Below, piece by piece: positions 1 to 9,211 of a stretch of 64,000 nt of DNA. Under the pieces are notes generated by a model. The model ran no database searches, had not been told where the DNA came from, and saw nothing but the letters and a program-made list of their open reading frames with translations. The position numbers were made by a program, and so were the translations under genes. This DNA is from Nocardiopsis terrae (lineage in GTDB: Bacteria; Actinomycetota; Actinomycetes; Streptosporangiales; Streptosporangiaceae), in the NCBI RefSeq assembly GCF_014651695.1, contig NZ_BMXJ01000010.1:62001-126000 (forward strand), given 5' to 3'. How positions within the stretch are numbered: the stretch's first letter is position 1; the number at the start of each line of letters is the position of its first letter.

Positions 1-2849
1 TCGGTGAGCTGGATGAGGAGATGGTGTACGAGTCCCGGGTGGGCGACGTGTTCGTGCTGGGTTCGTCCTCGTGGCGGATCGAGGCGATCACCGCCGACCG
101 GGTGATGGTCTCCCCCGCGCCGGGGCGGCCCGGGCGGATGCCGTTCTGGAAGGCGGACGCGCTCGGCCGGCCCGCCGAGCTGGGCCGGGCCGTGGGCGCG
201 ATGACCCGGGAGCTGGCCGCCCGCGACCGGGAGGGGGCCCGGGAGGTGGCCGCCGCGGCGGGGTTGGACGAGTGGGCGGCCGACAACCTGGTGGAGTACG
301 TGGCCGAGCAGCGGGAGGCGACCGGGAGTGTGCCGGACGACCGCACGGTGGTGATCGAGCGGTTCCGTGACCAGGTGGGTGACTGGCGGGCGGTGGTGCA
401 CTCGCCGCTGGGCGCCCGGGTGCACGCGCCCTGGGCGCTGGCCGTCGCGGGGCGGATGCGCGAGCGGTTCGGGGTGGACGCGCAGGTGGTGCACGGTGAT
501 GACGGGCTCGTGCTGCGCCTCCCGGATCTGGGTGAGGGCGGGTTCGGCGGGGCGGGCGAGCTGACCGGTCTGGTGTCGCTGGACCCGGAGACGGTGGAGG
601 AGCTGGTCACCGACGAGCTCACCGGTTCGGCGCTGTTCGCGTCCCGGTTCCGGGAGTGCGCGGCGCGGGCGCTGCTGCTGCCCCGTCAGCGGCCGGACCG
701 GCGGATGCCGTTGTGGCAGCAGCGGTTGCGGTCCCAGCACCTGTTGTCGGTGGCGGGCCGGTACGGGTCGTTCCCGATCGTGTTGGAGACGGTGCGCGAG
801 TGCCTGCGCGACGTGTTCGACGTGCCCGCGCTGGCGGGGGTGCTCACCGACGTGCGGGCGCGGCGGATCCGGGTGGTGGAGGTCGAGACCCGGCAGGCGT
901 CGCCGTTCGCCCGGTCGCTGTTGATGGAGTACACGGCGGCGTTCCTGTACGAGGGCGACGCCCCGGCCGCCGAGCTGCGGGCGCAGGCGCTGACCCTGGA
1001 CCCGTCGCTGCTGGCCGACCTGTTGGGCGGCGCGGACCTGCGGGATCTCCTCGATCCCGGGGTGGTGGAGCGCACCGGCGCCCTGTTGCAGCGTCTGGAC
1101 GCCCCGGTCCGGGACCTGGAGGGCACCGCGGACCTGCTGCGGGAGGTGGGGCCGCTGTCCGAGGGGGAGGCGGCCGAACGGGGGGTCGGGTCGGCGTGGC
1201 TGGCGGAGCTGGAGGAGGCGGGGCGCGCGGTGCGGATGCGGGTCGCCGGTGCCGAGCGGTGGTGTGCGGTGGAGGACGCGGCGCGGTTGCGGGACGCCCT
1301 GGGCGCCGAGCCGCCGCCCGGGGTGCCGGAGGTGTTCCTGGAGCCGGTGGACTCCCCCGTGCTCGACCTGGTGTCCCGGTACGCGCGTACGCACGGGCCG
1401 TTCACCTCGGCGGAGGCGGCTGGGCGCCTGGGGCTGTCCCCGGAGTCGGTGGAGGGCTCACTGCGGGAGCTGTCCCGGTCGGGCAGGGTGGCGCGGGGCG
1501 GTTTCCGCCCCGGCGGCTCGGGCACCGAGTGGTGCGACGAGGGCGTGCTGCGCCGGTTGCGGCGGGGGTCGGTCGCCCGGCTGCGGCGGGAGGTGGAGCC
1601 GGTCGAACCCCGTGCGCTGGCCCGGTTCGCGCCGTTGTGGCAGCGGGCTGTCCCCGGTGCGCGGCTGAGCGGCCCGGACGCGGTCTTCGGGGCCGTGGAC
1701 TCGCTGCGGGGCGCCCCCTTGGTGGCTTCCTCCCTGGAGTCCCTGGTGCTGCCGGCCCGGGTCGAGGGGTACGCCCCGGCGTCCCTGGACGCGCTCACCC
1801 AGGCCGGTGAGGTCGTGTGGGCCGGGACCGGGGGGCTGTCGGGCGGGGACGGCTGGTTGGTGCTGGTTCCGGTGGAGGAGGCGCACCTGTTGCTGCCCGT
1901 CCCCCTCGTCCCCGAGGAGGGCACGCTCGCGAGCGCCGCTCTGGGGGTGCTGCGGGAGGGGGGTGCTCTGTTCTTCCGGGACGTCGCCGACCGGGTCGCC
2001 CGTGTCCTGGGCGGTGCGGTGGTCTCCGACGCCGACCTGGTGGCGGCTGTGTGGGAGTTGGTGTGGGCGGGGTGTGTCACCAACGACACCCTGGCCCCGC
2101 TGCGCGCGGTGCTGGGCGCGGGGAGCGTTCCGCGGCGGGCCCCCTCCCGGGTGCGGCGGCGGCCGGTTCTGCCCACCCGCTCGGGTCCGCCCACGGCGGC
2201 GGGCCGCTGGTCCGTGCTTCCCGGGCCCGATCCGGATCCCACCCGCCGTGTGCTGGCCCGGGTGGAGGCCGGGCTCGAACGCGGCGGGATCCTGCTCAGG
2301 GGTCAGCAGGGGCGGGGGATGTCCCAGGAGGAGTACCGGGTGCTGCGGTCGATGGAGGAGGTCGGGCAGGTCCGGCGGGGCTACTTCGTGGAGGGGCTCG
2401 GCGGGGCGCAGTTCGCGTTGCCCGGGGCGGTGGACCGGCTCCGGTCCCTGACCGGTGAGGGGGCCGAGGGCTCGTGGGCCCCGGTGGTGTTGGCCGCGAC
2501 GGACCCCGCGAACCCCTTCGGTGCGGCGCTGGCCTGGCCCGCGGGGGTAGAAGGGGCGGGTGCGGCGCACCGTCCGGGCCGGGTGGCGGGTGCACTGGTG
2601 GTGGTCGACGGCGGTCGGCTCACGCTGTACCTGGGCCGGGGCGGTCGGTCGGTGCTGACCTTCGGGTCGTCCCCGGAGCTGCTGGAGCGGGCCGCCCGCG
2701 CGGTGGCGGGGCTGGTCCTGGGCGGGGCGGTGGGTTCGCTGACCGTGGAGCGCGCCGACGGCGCGGAGGTCTTCGGCACCCCGGTGGACGCCGCCCTGGT
2801 CGCCGCCGGTTTCCATGTGACACCGCGGGGGTTGCGGCTGCGCCGCTGA
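1..2849 (+). CDS. lhr: Lhr-type ATP-dependent helicase, C-terminal part (5' end outside window)
   Basis: The frame is open to the first base, so only about the last 949 residues are seen. Lhr proteins of actinobacteria are about 1500-residue superfamily 2, 3'-5' DNA helicases linked to DNA repair; both RecA-like motor domains lie outside the window. Visible family hallmarks are the stretch LDEEMVYESRVGD at the very start, the WRIE and RMPFW motifs within the next 45 residues (winged-helix/beta-barrel region) and PLWQQRLRSQHLLSVA around residue 235. The long remainder is the family's C-terminal domain. No stop or frameshift is present. In mycobacteria lhr neighbours a Nei-type glycosylase gene; here the next gene is an acetyltransferase. 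The family call is firm, but the helicase motifs cannot be checked. Confidence 0.9.
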   Translation, partial: GELDEEMVYESRVGDVFVLGSSSWRIEAITADRVMVSPAPGRPGRMPFWKADALGRPAELGRAVGAMTRELAARDREGAREVAAAAGLDEWAADNLVEYVAEQREATGSVPDDRTVVIERFRDQVGDWRAVVHSPLGARVHAPWALAVAGRMRERFGVDAQVVHGDDGLVLRLPDLGEGGFGGAGELTGLVSLDPETVEELVTDELTGSALFASRFRECAARALLLPRQRPDRRMPLWQQRLRSQHLLSVAGRYGSFPIVLETVRECLRDVFDVPALAGVLTDVRARRIRVVEVETRQASPFARSLLMEYTAAFLYEGDAPAAELRAQALTLDPSLLADLLGGADLRDLLDPGVVERTGALLQRLDAPVRDLEGTADLLREVGPLSEGEAAERGVGSAWLAELEEAGRAVRMRVAGAERWCAVEDAARLRDALGAEPPPGVPEVFLEPVDSPVLDLVSRYARTHGPFTSAEAAGRLGLSPESVEGSLRELSRSGRVARGGFRPGGSGTEWCDEGVLRRLRRGSVARLRREVEPVEPRALARFAPLWQRAVPGARLSGPDAVFGAVDSLRGAPLVASSLESLVLPARVEGYAPASLDALTQAGEVVWAGTGGLSGGDGWLVLVPVEEAHLLLPVPLVPEEGTLASAALGVLREGGALFFRDVADRVARVLGGAVVSDADLVAAVWELVWAGCVTNDTLAPLRAVLGAGSVPRRAPSRVRRRPVLPTRSGPPTAAGRWSVLPGPDPDPTRRVLARVEAGLERGGILLRGQQGRGMSQEEYRVLRSMEEVGQVRRGYFVEGLGGAQFALPGAVDRLRSLTGEGAEGSWAPVVLAATDPANPFGAALAWPAGVEGAGAAHRPGRVAGALVVVDGGRLTLYLGRGGRSVLTFGSSPELLERAARAVAGLVLGGAVGSLTVERADGAEVFGTPVDAALVAAGFHVTPRGLRLRR

Positions 2850-2889
2850 CCCCCGGCGGCCCCGGCGGGCCCGGCGGGCCCGCCGGGGG
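2850..2889 (+). terminator. GC-rich hairpin directly after the lhr stop
   Basis: A 10-bp inverted repeat (left arm 2850-2859, right arm 2880-2889) starts at the base after the lhr stop codon, with further GGCCC/GGGCC pairing inside the loop. No U-tract follows on the plus strand beyond a short AAAA, as is common for actinomycete terminators. Probably ends lhr transcription. Confidence 0.5.
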
Positions 2890-2970
2890 TCGGAAAACCC
2901 CTGGCCGGTCCGGTGCGGCCGCAGCATGATGGGGCCCGGAACAGGACGTGCGCGGCAGGAGGGAGTGGCG

Positions 2971-3471
2971 GTGCCGAGGATCCGCCGAATGAGAGCGGAG
3001 GACGTGGACGGGGTGGTGGAGGTGTCCCTGGCCGCGGACGCGCTCTTCGCCGAGGCGGGGGTGGAGCTGCCGCCGGACGATCCCCGGGAGATGCTCGACC
3101 AGGTGGAGCGGGTGCTGGTGGCGGTGGACGGCACGGAGGTGGTCGGCCTGGCCGCGACGGTCACGCTTGACGGGGCCGTCCATCTGGAGCAGCTCGCCGT
3201 GCACCCCCGGTACGGGCGGCGCGGGATCGGCGGGGCGCTGCTGGAGGCGGTCTGCGTCGGGGCGGCGGGGGTCGGGCGTACCCGGGTGAGCCTGACCACC
3301 TTCCGTGACCTGCCCTGGAACGCTCCCTGGTACGGGCGCAGGGGTTTCACGGTGCTCCCCCGGCCGGGGTGGGGGCCGGAGCTGGCCCGGCAGTGGGAGG
3401 ACGAGGAACGGGCCGGGATCCTGGTCCGCCCCCGGGTCGTGATGGTCCGGGACCTGGTGCCCTCCCCCTGA
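2971..3471 (+). CDS. GNAT family N-acetyltransferase
   Basis: A 166-residue acetyl-CoA dependent N-acetyltransferase of unknown substrate. The GNAT fold is shown by the N-terminal IRRMRAEDVDGV start, the beta-4 strand LEQLAVHP followed by the acetyl-CoA pyrophosphate loop RYGRRGIGGALL (about residues 81-92), and the late aromatic motif PWYGRRGF. The start is placed at GTG 2971 because AGGAGGG lies 7 bases before it; the GTG at 2965 is too close to that site and the upstream ATG 2926 would add an unconserved tail. It stands alone between lhr and a kinase gene, so context does not suggest a substrate. Confidence 0.8.
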   Translation: MPRIRRMRAEDVDGVVEVSLAADALFAEAGVELPPDDPREMLDQVERVLVAVDGTEVVGLAATVTLDGAVHLEQLAVHPRYGRRGIGGALLEAVCVGAAGVGRTRVSLTTFRDLPWNAPWYGRRGFTVLPRPGWGPELARQWEDEERAGILVRPRVVMVRDLVPSP

Positions 3472-3522
3472 CCTTTCACCGGCCGGGCCGCCCCGGTTCG
3501 GAAGGTTTGGGAGAATGGGCGC

Positions 3523-5232
3523 ATGGTCCCCACTGATCCCGCGGAACCCCCAGAGCCCGCGGAGAACCCCTCCCCTTCCTCCCCGTGGAGGTGCGTCGGC
3601 CGCTACGAGCTCATGGGCGAGCTGGGCAGTGGTGCGATGGGCACGGTGTGGCGTGCCCGCGACACCCGGTTGGACCGGGAGGTGGCGGTCAAGGAGGTCC
3701 ATCTGCCGCACGACATGCCGCCCCGCGAACGCGAGCGGGCCCGGACGAGGATGGTGCGCGAGGCGCAGGCGGCGGCCCGTGTCTCCCACCCCTCGGTGGT
3801 AACCGTGCACGACGTGCTGGAGGCGGACGGGGTCCCGTTCATCGTCATGGAGTTGTTGGAGGGTGAGTCGCTGCGCGAGCGGCTGAAGCGTTCGGGGCCG
3901 TTGGCGGAGGCCGAGGTGGAACGGATCGCCCGGCCGTTGCTGGGCGCGTTGTGGGCGGCCCACCGGGCCGGGGTGATCCACCGGGACGTCAAGCCCGCCA
4001 ACATCGTGCTGGCCGAGGGCGGCGCCCGCCCGGTGCTGACCGACTTCGGGATCGCCAATCTCCCCGACCACGAGGGGACGGCCCTGACCGGCACCGGGGC
4101 CGTTCTCGGTACCGCCGCCTACGCCGCCCCCGAGCGCCTGGAGAACGACGGGACCAGCGCGGTCTCGGACCTGTGGAGCCTGGGAACCACCCTGTTCGAG
4201 GCCCTGGCCGGGGTGTCCCCCTTCAGGAGGGAGACCCTCACCGCGACCCTCACCGCGGTCCTCACCCAGCCTGTTCCGCCGCCGCCCGCCCGGGGTCGGC
4301 TGGCCGCCGTGGTCGGCGGGCTCCTGGAGCGGGACCCCCGGCGGCGCCTGCTCCCGGAGCAGGCGCTGTCCCTGCTGGACGCCCCCGGTCCGAACCGTCC
4401 GGTCACGGAGGCGGGCCATGCGTTCTCGGGCCCGCGCTCCTCGGTCCCCGCCGGGCCGACCGCCGCGGCGGCCCCGGTACCCGGTTCCCGGACCGGGCGC
4501 TCACGTGCCCCGCTGTGGGTCGCCGGTGCCGCCGCGCTCCTGGCCGTCCTGGTGCTGGGCGCCCTGGCCCTGCGGACCCTGGTCCCCTGGTCCGGTGGGC
4601 CTGTCGGACCCACCGGGGCCGGGGGAGCCGGGGCGGCCGCCGGCGGCGCGGCGGCTTCGGAGGCGCCGGAGCCGGACCCGAGCCCCGAGCCGTCCGGGCC
4701 CGACCTCCCCGAGACGGTCACCGACGACGCGCCCGAGGGGTTCGTGCGGCTCGACGACGGCGTGGTCGGCCTCATCCTGCCCGAGGACTGGGAGGTCCGG
4801 GACGGGGACGTTCAGAGCGGGGGCGGGTCGGCCACCCGGCTGTCCTCGTACGAGCTGGGTACCGGGGTGGAGACCGGCACGGCGACGGTCGTCGCCACCC
4901 GGTACGACATCCTGCTCCACGACGCCGAGAGCGCGATGCTGCGGATGGAGGAGCTGCTCCGGGAGGACGAGGACTTCAGCGACGTCCGACAGCAGCGACT
5001 GGACACCGAGCGGATGGAGGGCGGGCTCCAGAGCGCCGTCTACGAGGTGCTGTTCCACCACGAGGAGCGCGAGTTCCAGGAGCGGTGGATGTTCTCCCGG
5101 GAGATCACCGACGGGGACCGGGGCATCTCCTACCGGCTGAGCTTCAACTTCCCCGCCGAGCTGCGGGAGGAGTACCAGGACGACTTCCGGAGCATGCTCG
5201 ACTCCTTCGGCCCCGCCGCCGGCGGGAGCTGA
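3523..5232 (+). CDS. Membrane-anchored Ser/Thr protein kinase with extracytoplasmic sensor domain
   Basis: A 569-residue Hanks-type kinase. Residues 27-290 form the kinase domain: glycine loop GELGSGAMG (33-40), ATP-binding Lys57 in VAVKEV, alpha-C Glu80, catalytic HRDVKPAN (Asp155) and DFG (173-176 region). An Ala/Pro-rich linker leads to one transmembrane helix (about 328-350) and a roughly 170-residue extracytoplasmic domain rich in acidic residues that resembles lipoprotein-like sensor domains; there are no PASTA repeats. All catalytic residues are present, so it should be active, phosphorylating unknown targets in response to an external cue. The broken kinase gene at 24924-26401 has the same layout and looks like a relative. 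Confidence 0.88.
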   Translation: MVPTDPAEPPEPAENPSPSSPWRCVGRYELMGELGSGAMGTVWRARDTRLDREVAVKEVHLPHDMPPRERERARTRMVREAQAAARVSHPSVVTVHDVLEADGVPFIVMELLEGESLRERLKRSGPLAEAEVERIARPLLGALWAAHRAGVIHRDVKPANIVLAEGGARPVLTDFGIANLPDHEGTALTGTGAVLGTAAYAAPERLENDGTSAVSDLWSLGTTLFEALAGVSPFRRETLTATLTAVLTQPVPPPPARGRLAAVVGGLLERDPRRRLLPEQALSLLDAPGPNRPVTEAGHAFSGPRSSVPAGPTAAAAPVPGSRTGRSRAPLWVAGAAALLAVLVLGALALRTLVPWSGGPVGPTGAGGAGAAAGGAAASEAPEPDPSPEPSGPDLPETVTDDAPEGFVRLDDGVVGLILPEDWEVRDGDVQSGGGSATRLSSYELGTGVETGTATVVATRYDILLHDAESAMLRMEELLREDEDFSDVRQQRLDTERMEGGLQSAVYEVLFHHEEREFQERWMFSREITDGDRGISYRLSFNFPAELREEYQDDFRSMLDSFGPAAGGS

Positions 5233-5269
5233 GCCGGTGTCCGGTGCCGCCCCGGGCCCCGGCACTGGT

Positions 5270-5303
5270 CCGCGCCCCGGCGGGTGAGGGTGCCGGGGCG
5301 CGG
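5270..5303. terminator. Hairpin between convergent kinase and ROK genes
   Basis: A perfect 12-bp inverted repeat (5270-5281 and 5292-5303) with a 10-base loop lies in the 93-base gap between the two convergent genes, so it can serve both directions. Confidence 0.6.
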
Positions 5304-5325
5304 AGTCCGGTGTAGGGGGTGCGGT

Positions 5326-6540
5326 TCAGACCGTGGAGGAGAAGACGTCGTCGCGGGCGTGTTCCAGGGCGTGCAGGAGCGCGCCCCGCACGAGTGAGTT
5401 GCCCTCGACCGCGCCCAGGGCCACCTCGGTGGTGTTCGGGGCGATGCGGGCGGTGGCGGCCTGGACCCGTTCGGCGAGCCTGGGGCCGCCCGCCTCGGCC
5501 ACGTCGCCGCCCAACACGACCAGCCCGGGGTCGATGATCACGCTGACCGCGGCCACGCCCCGGGCGAGCCGGTCGGCGAAGGCGTCGAGGAAGGCGTCGC
5601 TCTCGGGGCTGTCGGAGGCGGAGGCGGAGGCCACGACCTCGGTGACGTCGGTGCCGGTGATGCCGTGCTCCTGGGCGAGTCTGACCACCTGACCGGCCTT
5701 GACCAGGGCCTGGAAGCCGTGCGGCAGTTCCTGGTCCCCGTGTTCCTTGTGGGCCTCGTAGCCGCCGGACAGGCCGACGTCGACCGGCAGGGGCGCACCG
5801 GGTACCGGCAGGTAGCCGATCTCGCCCGCGCCGCCGGAGCGGCCGCGGTGGATCCGGCCGCCGATCATCGTGGACATACCGACGCCGCCGGCCGCGCTGA
5901 GCCAGATGAGTACGAACTCGTCGACGCCCGCGGCGGCGCCCTCGGCGTGCTCGGCCAGTGCGGCGAGGTTCACGTCGTTCTCGATGATGACCGAGCGTTC
6001 GAGGTCGGCGCGCAGGGCTTCCAGGACGCCCTCGTGCCAGGACATGAGGTCGAAGGAGAAGCGGATGTCACCGGTGCGGGGGTCGACGACGCCGGGGGTG
6101 CCGATGACGCAGGCCCGGACCTTGTCCAGGGGGACGCCTGCGGTGTCGACCAGGCGCATGACGGCGGTGTGCACGAGGGCGACGGGGTCGTCGGAGGCGC
6201 TGGGGTCGACCGTGACGTCGCTGATGACCTGGCCGGTGATGTCGGCGATGGTCGCGGTGACCCGGGTGGCGCTGACGTCCAGGGCCGCGACGTAGGCGCT
6301 CTCGGGAACGACCGCGTAGAGGGCCGCGTTGGGTCCGCGCCCGCCCGCCCTGCTGCCGACCACCCGGACGAGGTCGCGCTCCTCCAGCCGTGCGAGGAGC
6401 TGGGACGCCGTCACCTTGGACAGGCCCGTCCTCGTGCCGAGCTGGGTCCGGGTCAGCGGCCCCCCGGACAGTAGGAGTTCCAGTGCCGCGCGATCGTTGA
6501 GCTGGCGCAGCAGCCGGGGAGTCCCCGGACGTTGAGACAT
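5326..6540 (-). CDS. ROK family transcriptional repressor
   Basis: A 404-residue sugar-responsive repressor with an N-terminal winged helix (about residues 10-70, with GPLTRTQLGTRTGLSKVTAS) followed by a ROK sugar-binding domain. The IENDVNLAALAEH motif (about 201-213) and GTPGVVD are typical. The usual zinc site of ROK proteins (His plus CxCGxxGC) is absent, and the sugar-contacting GAGEIGH motif reads GAGEIGY, so its ligand chemistry may differ from NagC or Mlc. It is divergent from a sugar ABC transporter operon, and a palindrome between them is the likely operator, suggesting local repression and self-repression. Ligand unknown; an amino sugar or chito-oligosaccharide is likely from context. 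Confidence 0.88.
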   Translation of the reverse strand: MSQRPGTPRLLRQLNDRAALELLLSGGPLTRTQLGTRTGLSKVTASQLLARLEERDLVRVVGSRAGGRGPNAALYAVVPESAYVAALDVSATRVTATIADITGQVISDVTVDPSASDDPVALVHTAVMRLVDTAGVPLDKVRACVIGTPGVVDPRTGDIRFSFDLMSWHEGVLEALRADLERSVIIENDVNLAALAEHAEGAAAGVDEFVLIWLSAAGGVGMSTMIGGRIHRGRSGGAGEIGYLPVPGAPLPVDVGLSGGYEAHKEHGDQELPHGFQALVKAGQVVRLAQEHGITGTDVTEVVASASASDSPESDAFLDAFADRLARGVAAVSVIIDPGLVVLGGDVAEAGGPRLAERVQAATARIAPNTTEVALGAVEGNSLVRGALLHALEHARDDVFSSTV

Positions 6541-6566
6541 AACCGTGACACCTCACCCTGTTTTTA

Positions 6567-6586
6567 TTAGGAAAGTTTCCTGTTAA
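6567..6586. promoter_or_regulatory. Candidate ROK operator in divergent promoter region
   Basis: A palindrome AGGAAA-G-TTTCCT (6569-6581) lies in an AT-rich island and can be extended to TTAGGAAA on one side and TTTCCTGTTAA on the other. This form, TTA-rich ends around a central axis, is typical of ROK repressor sites. It sits 27-46 bases upstream of the repressor start and about 230 bases upstream of the binding-protein gene. A second short inverted repeat (GTGCTG/CAGCAC) is at 6676-6690. Confidence 0.65.
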
Positions 6587-6814
6587 TTTAGCTCACAACC
6601 TCACAGGAGGTCACGTCCCGGCAGGTCCGCCTTGTTATCGGACCACCGGTACCCGCGCCGGCGGGGCGGCCAACCGTGCTGTCCCAGCACGAACCACTCG
6701 ACAACACGCCCCCCCACAAAAGATGTCGAGGCGCCCGGATCCGTTCATGATCCCAGGTCGTTTCGAGCACAGGCGCCGCGCCCCAGCGCGTCGTGCGAAG
6801 GGAGATAGATTCAC

Positions 6815-8101
6815 ATGAGGTTCCCAAAGATCGCGATGGCCTCGGCCGTGGTGATGCTTGCGGCCGCCTGCGGCGGCGGCTCCGACGACGGCAGCAGCAA
6901 CGGATCGGGCGAAGCGCCCGAGACCCTGACAGTCTGGCGCATGGGTGACGCCAGCGAAGACCAGAACGCCTTCATGGACTCGGTGTCCGAGCAGTACCAG
7001 GAGCTCTACCCGGACACCGAGGTCGACGTCCAGTGGATCCCGTGGGGCGAGTTCAGCCAGCGCTTCCAGACCGCCCTGGTCTCCGGCGGCCCCGACGTGG
7101 TCGAGATCGGCAACGACCAGGTGGCCACCTGGGCCGAGTCCGAGGCCCTATACGACGTCTCCGAGTACGCCGAGGAGTGGGAGGCGTCCGAGGACCTCCT
7201 CGAGGGCGCGTACGCCAACGGCACCTTCGGCGACGCCCAGTACAGCATCCCCTGGTACAGCGGCGTCCGTGCGCTCTGGTACAACACCGACTGGCTCCGC
7301 GAGCTCGGGTACGAGCCCCCGGAAACCTGGGACGAGCTGGTCGAGGTCTCCGAGGCCATCGAGGACGAGTACGACGTCCCCGGTTTCGCCGCCCCGACGG
7401 ACTTCATAAACGGCATCGCCAGCTTCGTCTGGGCCAACGGCGGCGAGTTCGCCACCCAGGAGGGCGACGAGTGGGTCGGCCAGCTCGACTCCGAGGAGAC
7501 CACCGAGGCCCTGGAGTTCTACGCCGGCCTGACCGTCGACGGCATCTCCCCGAGCGCCTGCGTCGGCCTCAACGAGGTCGACTGCGCCCACGCCGACTTC
7601 GCCAACCGCGAGATCGGCATGTTCATCGACGGCCCCTGGGCCAAGGACCAGATCGCGGACCTCAACGACGAGCACGCCGAGCACTGGGCCACGGCGCCCA
7701 TCCCGGGCGTGGACGGCATGGCGCCCGCTTTCGGCGGCGGTGCCGACCTCGCCGTGTGGGGCACCTCCGAGCACCCCGAGGCCGCCTTCGACTACATAAC
7801 CACGTTGAACAGCAAGGAGAACGCTCTCCCGTACAACGAGGTGTCGTCGATGTTCCCGACCTACGGCGACGTGCTCGAGAGCGAGGCCTTCCAGGACGAC
7901 CCGGTCCTGGCCGGCGCGGCCGAACAGGCCACCGGCGACCTGCGCCTGTTCCCGGACACCGCCAACTGGGGCCACGTCCAGTGGGAGCTGACGACCATCC
8001 AGACCGCGGTACAGCGCATGGCCGAGGGAGAGTCCGCCGACGACGTCCTCCCGGAGCTGAACCAGGAGCTCACCGAAGCCCTCAACCGCGACGAAGAGTA
8101 A
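6815..8101 (+). CDS. Sugar ABC transporter substrate-binding lipoprotein (CUT1 type)
   Basis: A 428-residue extracellular solute-binding protein (SBP family 1). It has a lipoprotein signal peptide with lipobox LAAAC (Cys19) followed by a Gly/Ser/Asp linker, then LTVWRMGDAS and the conserved PWYSG and GMFIDGPWA segments of carbohydrate-binding proteins. A GGGAG ribosome-binding site precedes ATG 6815. It is the first gene of an operon with two permeases and a GH3 glycosidase. The order matches Streptomyces dasA-dasB-dasC-dasD, which imports N,N'-diacetylchitobiose, so a chito-oligosaccharide substrate is my inference. The transporter operon encodes no ATPase; actinomycetes usually supply a shared MsiK-type subunit from elsewhere. 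Confidence 0.9.
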   Translation: MRFPKIAMASAVVMLAAACGGGSDDGSSNGSGEAPETLTVWRMGDASEDQNAFMDSVSEQYQELYPDTEVDVQWIPWGEFSQRFQTALVSGGPDVVEIGNDQVATWAESEALYDVSEYAEEWEASEDLLEGAYANGTFGDAQYSIPWYSGVRALWYNTDWLRELGYEPPETWDELVEVSEAIEDEYDVPGFAAPTDFINGIASFVWANGGEFATQEGDEWVGQLDSEETTEALEFYAGLTVDGISPSACVGLNEVDCAHADFANREIGMFIDGPWAKDQIADLNDEHAEHWATAPIPGVDGMAPAFGGGADLAVWGTSEHPEAAFDYITTLNSKENALPYNEVSSMFPTYGDVLESEAFQDDPVLAGAAEQATGDLRLFPDTANWGHVQWELTTIQTAVQRMAEGESADDVLPELNQELTEALNRDEE

Positions 8102-8230
8102 CCACCTCCGCGTGTGAGCCACGCACGCGCCCGGGGCGGCCGCCCGCCACCCCCGGTCCCCTCCCGGCCTCCCCAGGGCCGCGGGGACCGGGGACGGCGG
8201 CCGCCCCCGCCCAACCCGCCAGGACGGCTG

Positions 8231-9211
8231 ATGACACAAACGCTGGAACGCCACACCCCGACCGAGGCCGACAGGCCCAGAAAGGCCCACCGGGGCCTTT
8301 CGCCCCGGGCTCGCCGCGCGTTCGCTCCCTACTTCCTGATCCTGCCCGCGCTGGTCGTCCTGGCCGTGGTCCTGCTGTGGCCCATCGGCCAGATGCTGTG
8401 GATCTCACTCCACGACTACGGCCTCCGCCAACTCCAGGGCCAGGAGGCGGAGTGGAACAACTTCGGGCACTACCTGCACGTCCTCACCGACGAGCGCTTC
8501 TGGTCGATCTTCCGCAACACCATCCTGGTCTGCATGGCCATGGTGGCCCTGACGATGACCCTGGGGACCCTCGTCGGGCTGCTGATGAACAGACTGCCCA
8601 AGTGGGCGTCGACCACGCTCGGCATCGGGCTGATGCTCGCCTGGGCCACCCCGGTGATCAGCGCCGCCATTGTCTACCGGTGGCTGTTCGACACCAGGTA
8701 CGGCTTCGTCAACACCGTCCTGGACAGCCTCCCCGACTGGCTCGTCGGCTCCGGGTGGCAGGAGTTCAACTGGTTCGCCTCACCCGAAACGCTGTTCCCG
8801 ATCCTCGTCGTCACCGTGGTGTGGCAGTCGTTCCCGTTCGTCGCGATCAGCGTCCTGGCGGGGCTCAAGAGCATCCCGGGAGAGCTCTACGAGGCCGCCC
8901 GCATCGACGGGGCCAGCGGTTGGAAGAGCTTCTGGCACGTCACCGTGCCGATGCTCCGGCCGCTCTTCGCGCTGCTGCTGATCCTCCAGATCATCTGGGA
9001 CTTCCGGATCTTCACGCAGCTGTTCATCCTCGCGGGCGGTGTCACCAACCGTGAGGTGGCCCTGATCCCCACCTACATCTACCAACTGGGCTTCGCCTCG
9101 ACCCCGCCGAACTACGGCATGGGTTCCGCGATCGCCGTGATCATGACCGTCCTGGTCCTCGTTATCAGCGCCTACTACCTGCGCACGATGATCCGCCAGG
9201 AGGAGGCCTGA
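8231..9211 (+). CDS. Sugar ABC transporter permease (MalF-like)
   Basis: A 326-residue inner-membrane permease. After a charged N-terminus, six hydrophobic segments are visible, starting with PYFLILPALVVLAVVLLWP. The EAA loop that contacts the ATPase is EAARIDGASGWKSFWHVTVP (about residues 221-240). The start is set at ATG 8231, preceded by AGGACGG; an earlier GTG would add 39 residues of low-complexity Pro/Arg sequence. Its stop overlaps the next permease start by one base (TGATG), so the two halves of the channel are translationally coupled. It imports the ligand delivered by the upstream lipoprotein. Confidence 0.9.
   Translation: MTQTLERHTPTEADRPRKAHRGLSPRARRAFAPYFLILPALVVLAVVLLWPIGQMLWISLHDYGLRQLQGQEAEWNNFGHYLHVLTDERFWSIFRNTILVCMAMVALTMTLGTLVGLLMNRLPKWASTTLGIGLMLAWATPVISAAIVYRWLFDTRYGFVNTVLDSLPDWLVGSGWQEFNWFASPETLFPILVVTVVWQSFPFVAISVLAGLKSIPGELYEAARIDGASGWKSFWHVTVPMLRPLFALLLILQIIWDFRIFTQLFILAGGVTNREVALIPTYIYQLGFASTPPNYGMGSAIAVIMTVLVLVISAYYLRTMIRQEEA

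Noticed and set aside
1458..4419. Long minus-strand open frames of 691 and 599 codons
   Set aside because: They overlay lhr, the acetyltransferase and the kinase, consist of Arg/Pro/Gly/Gln-rich sequence with no domain, and are the usual shadow frames of high-GC genes.
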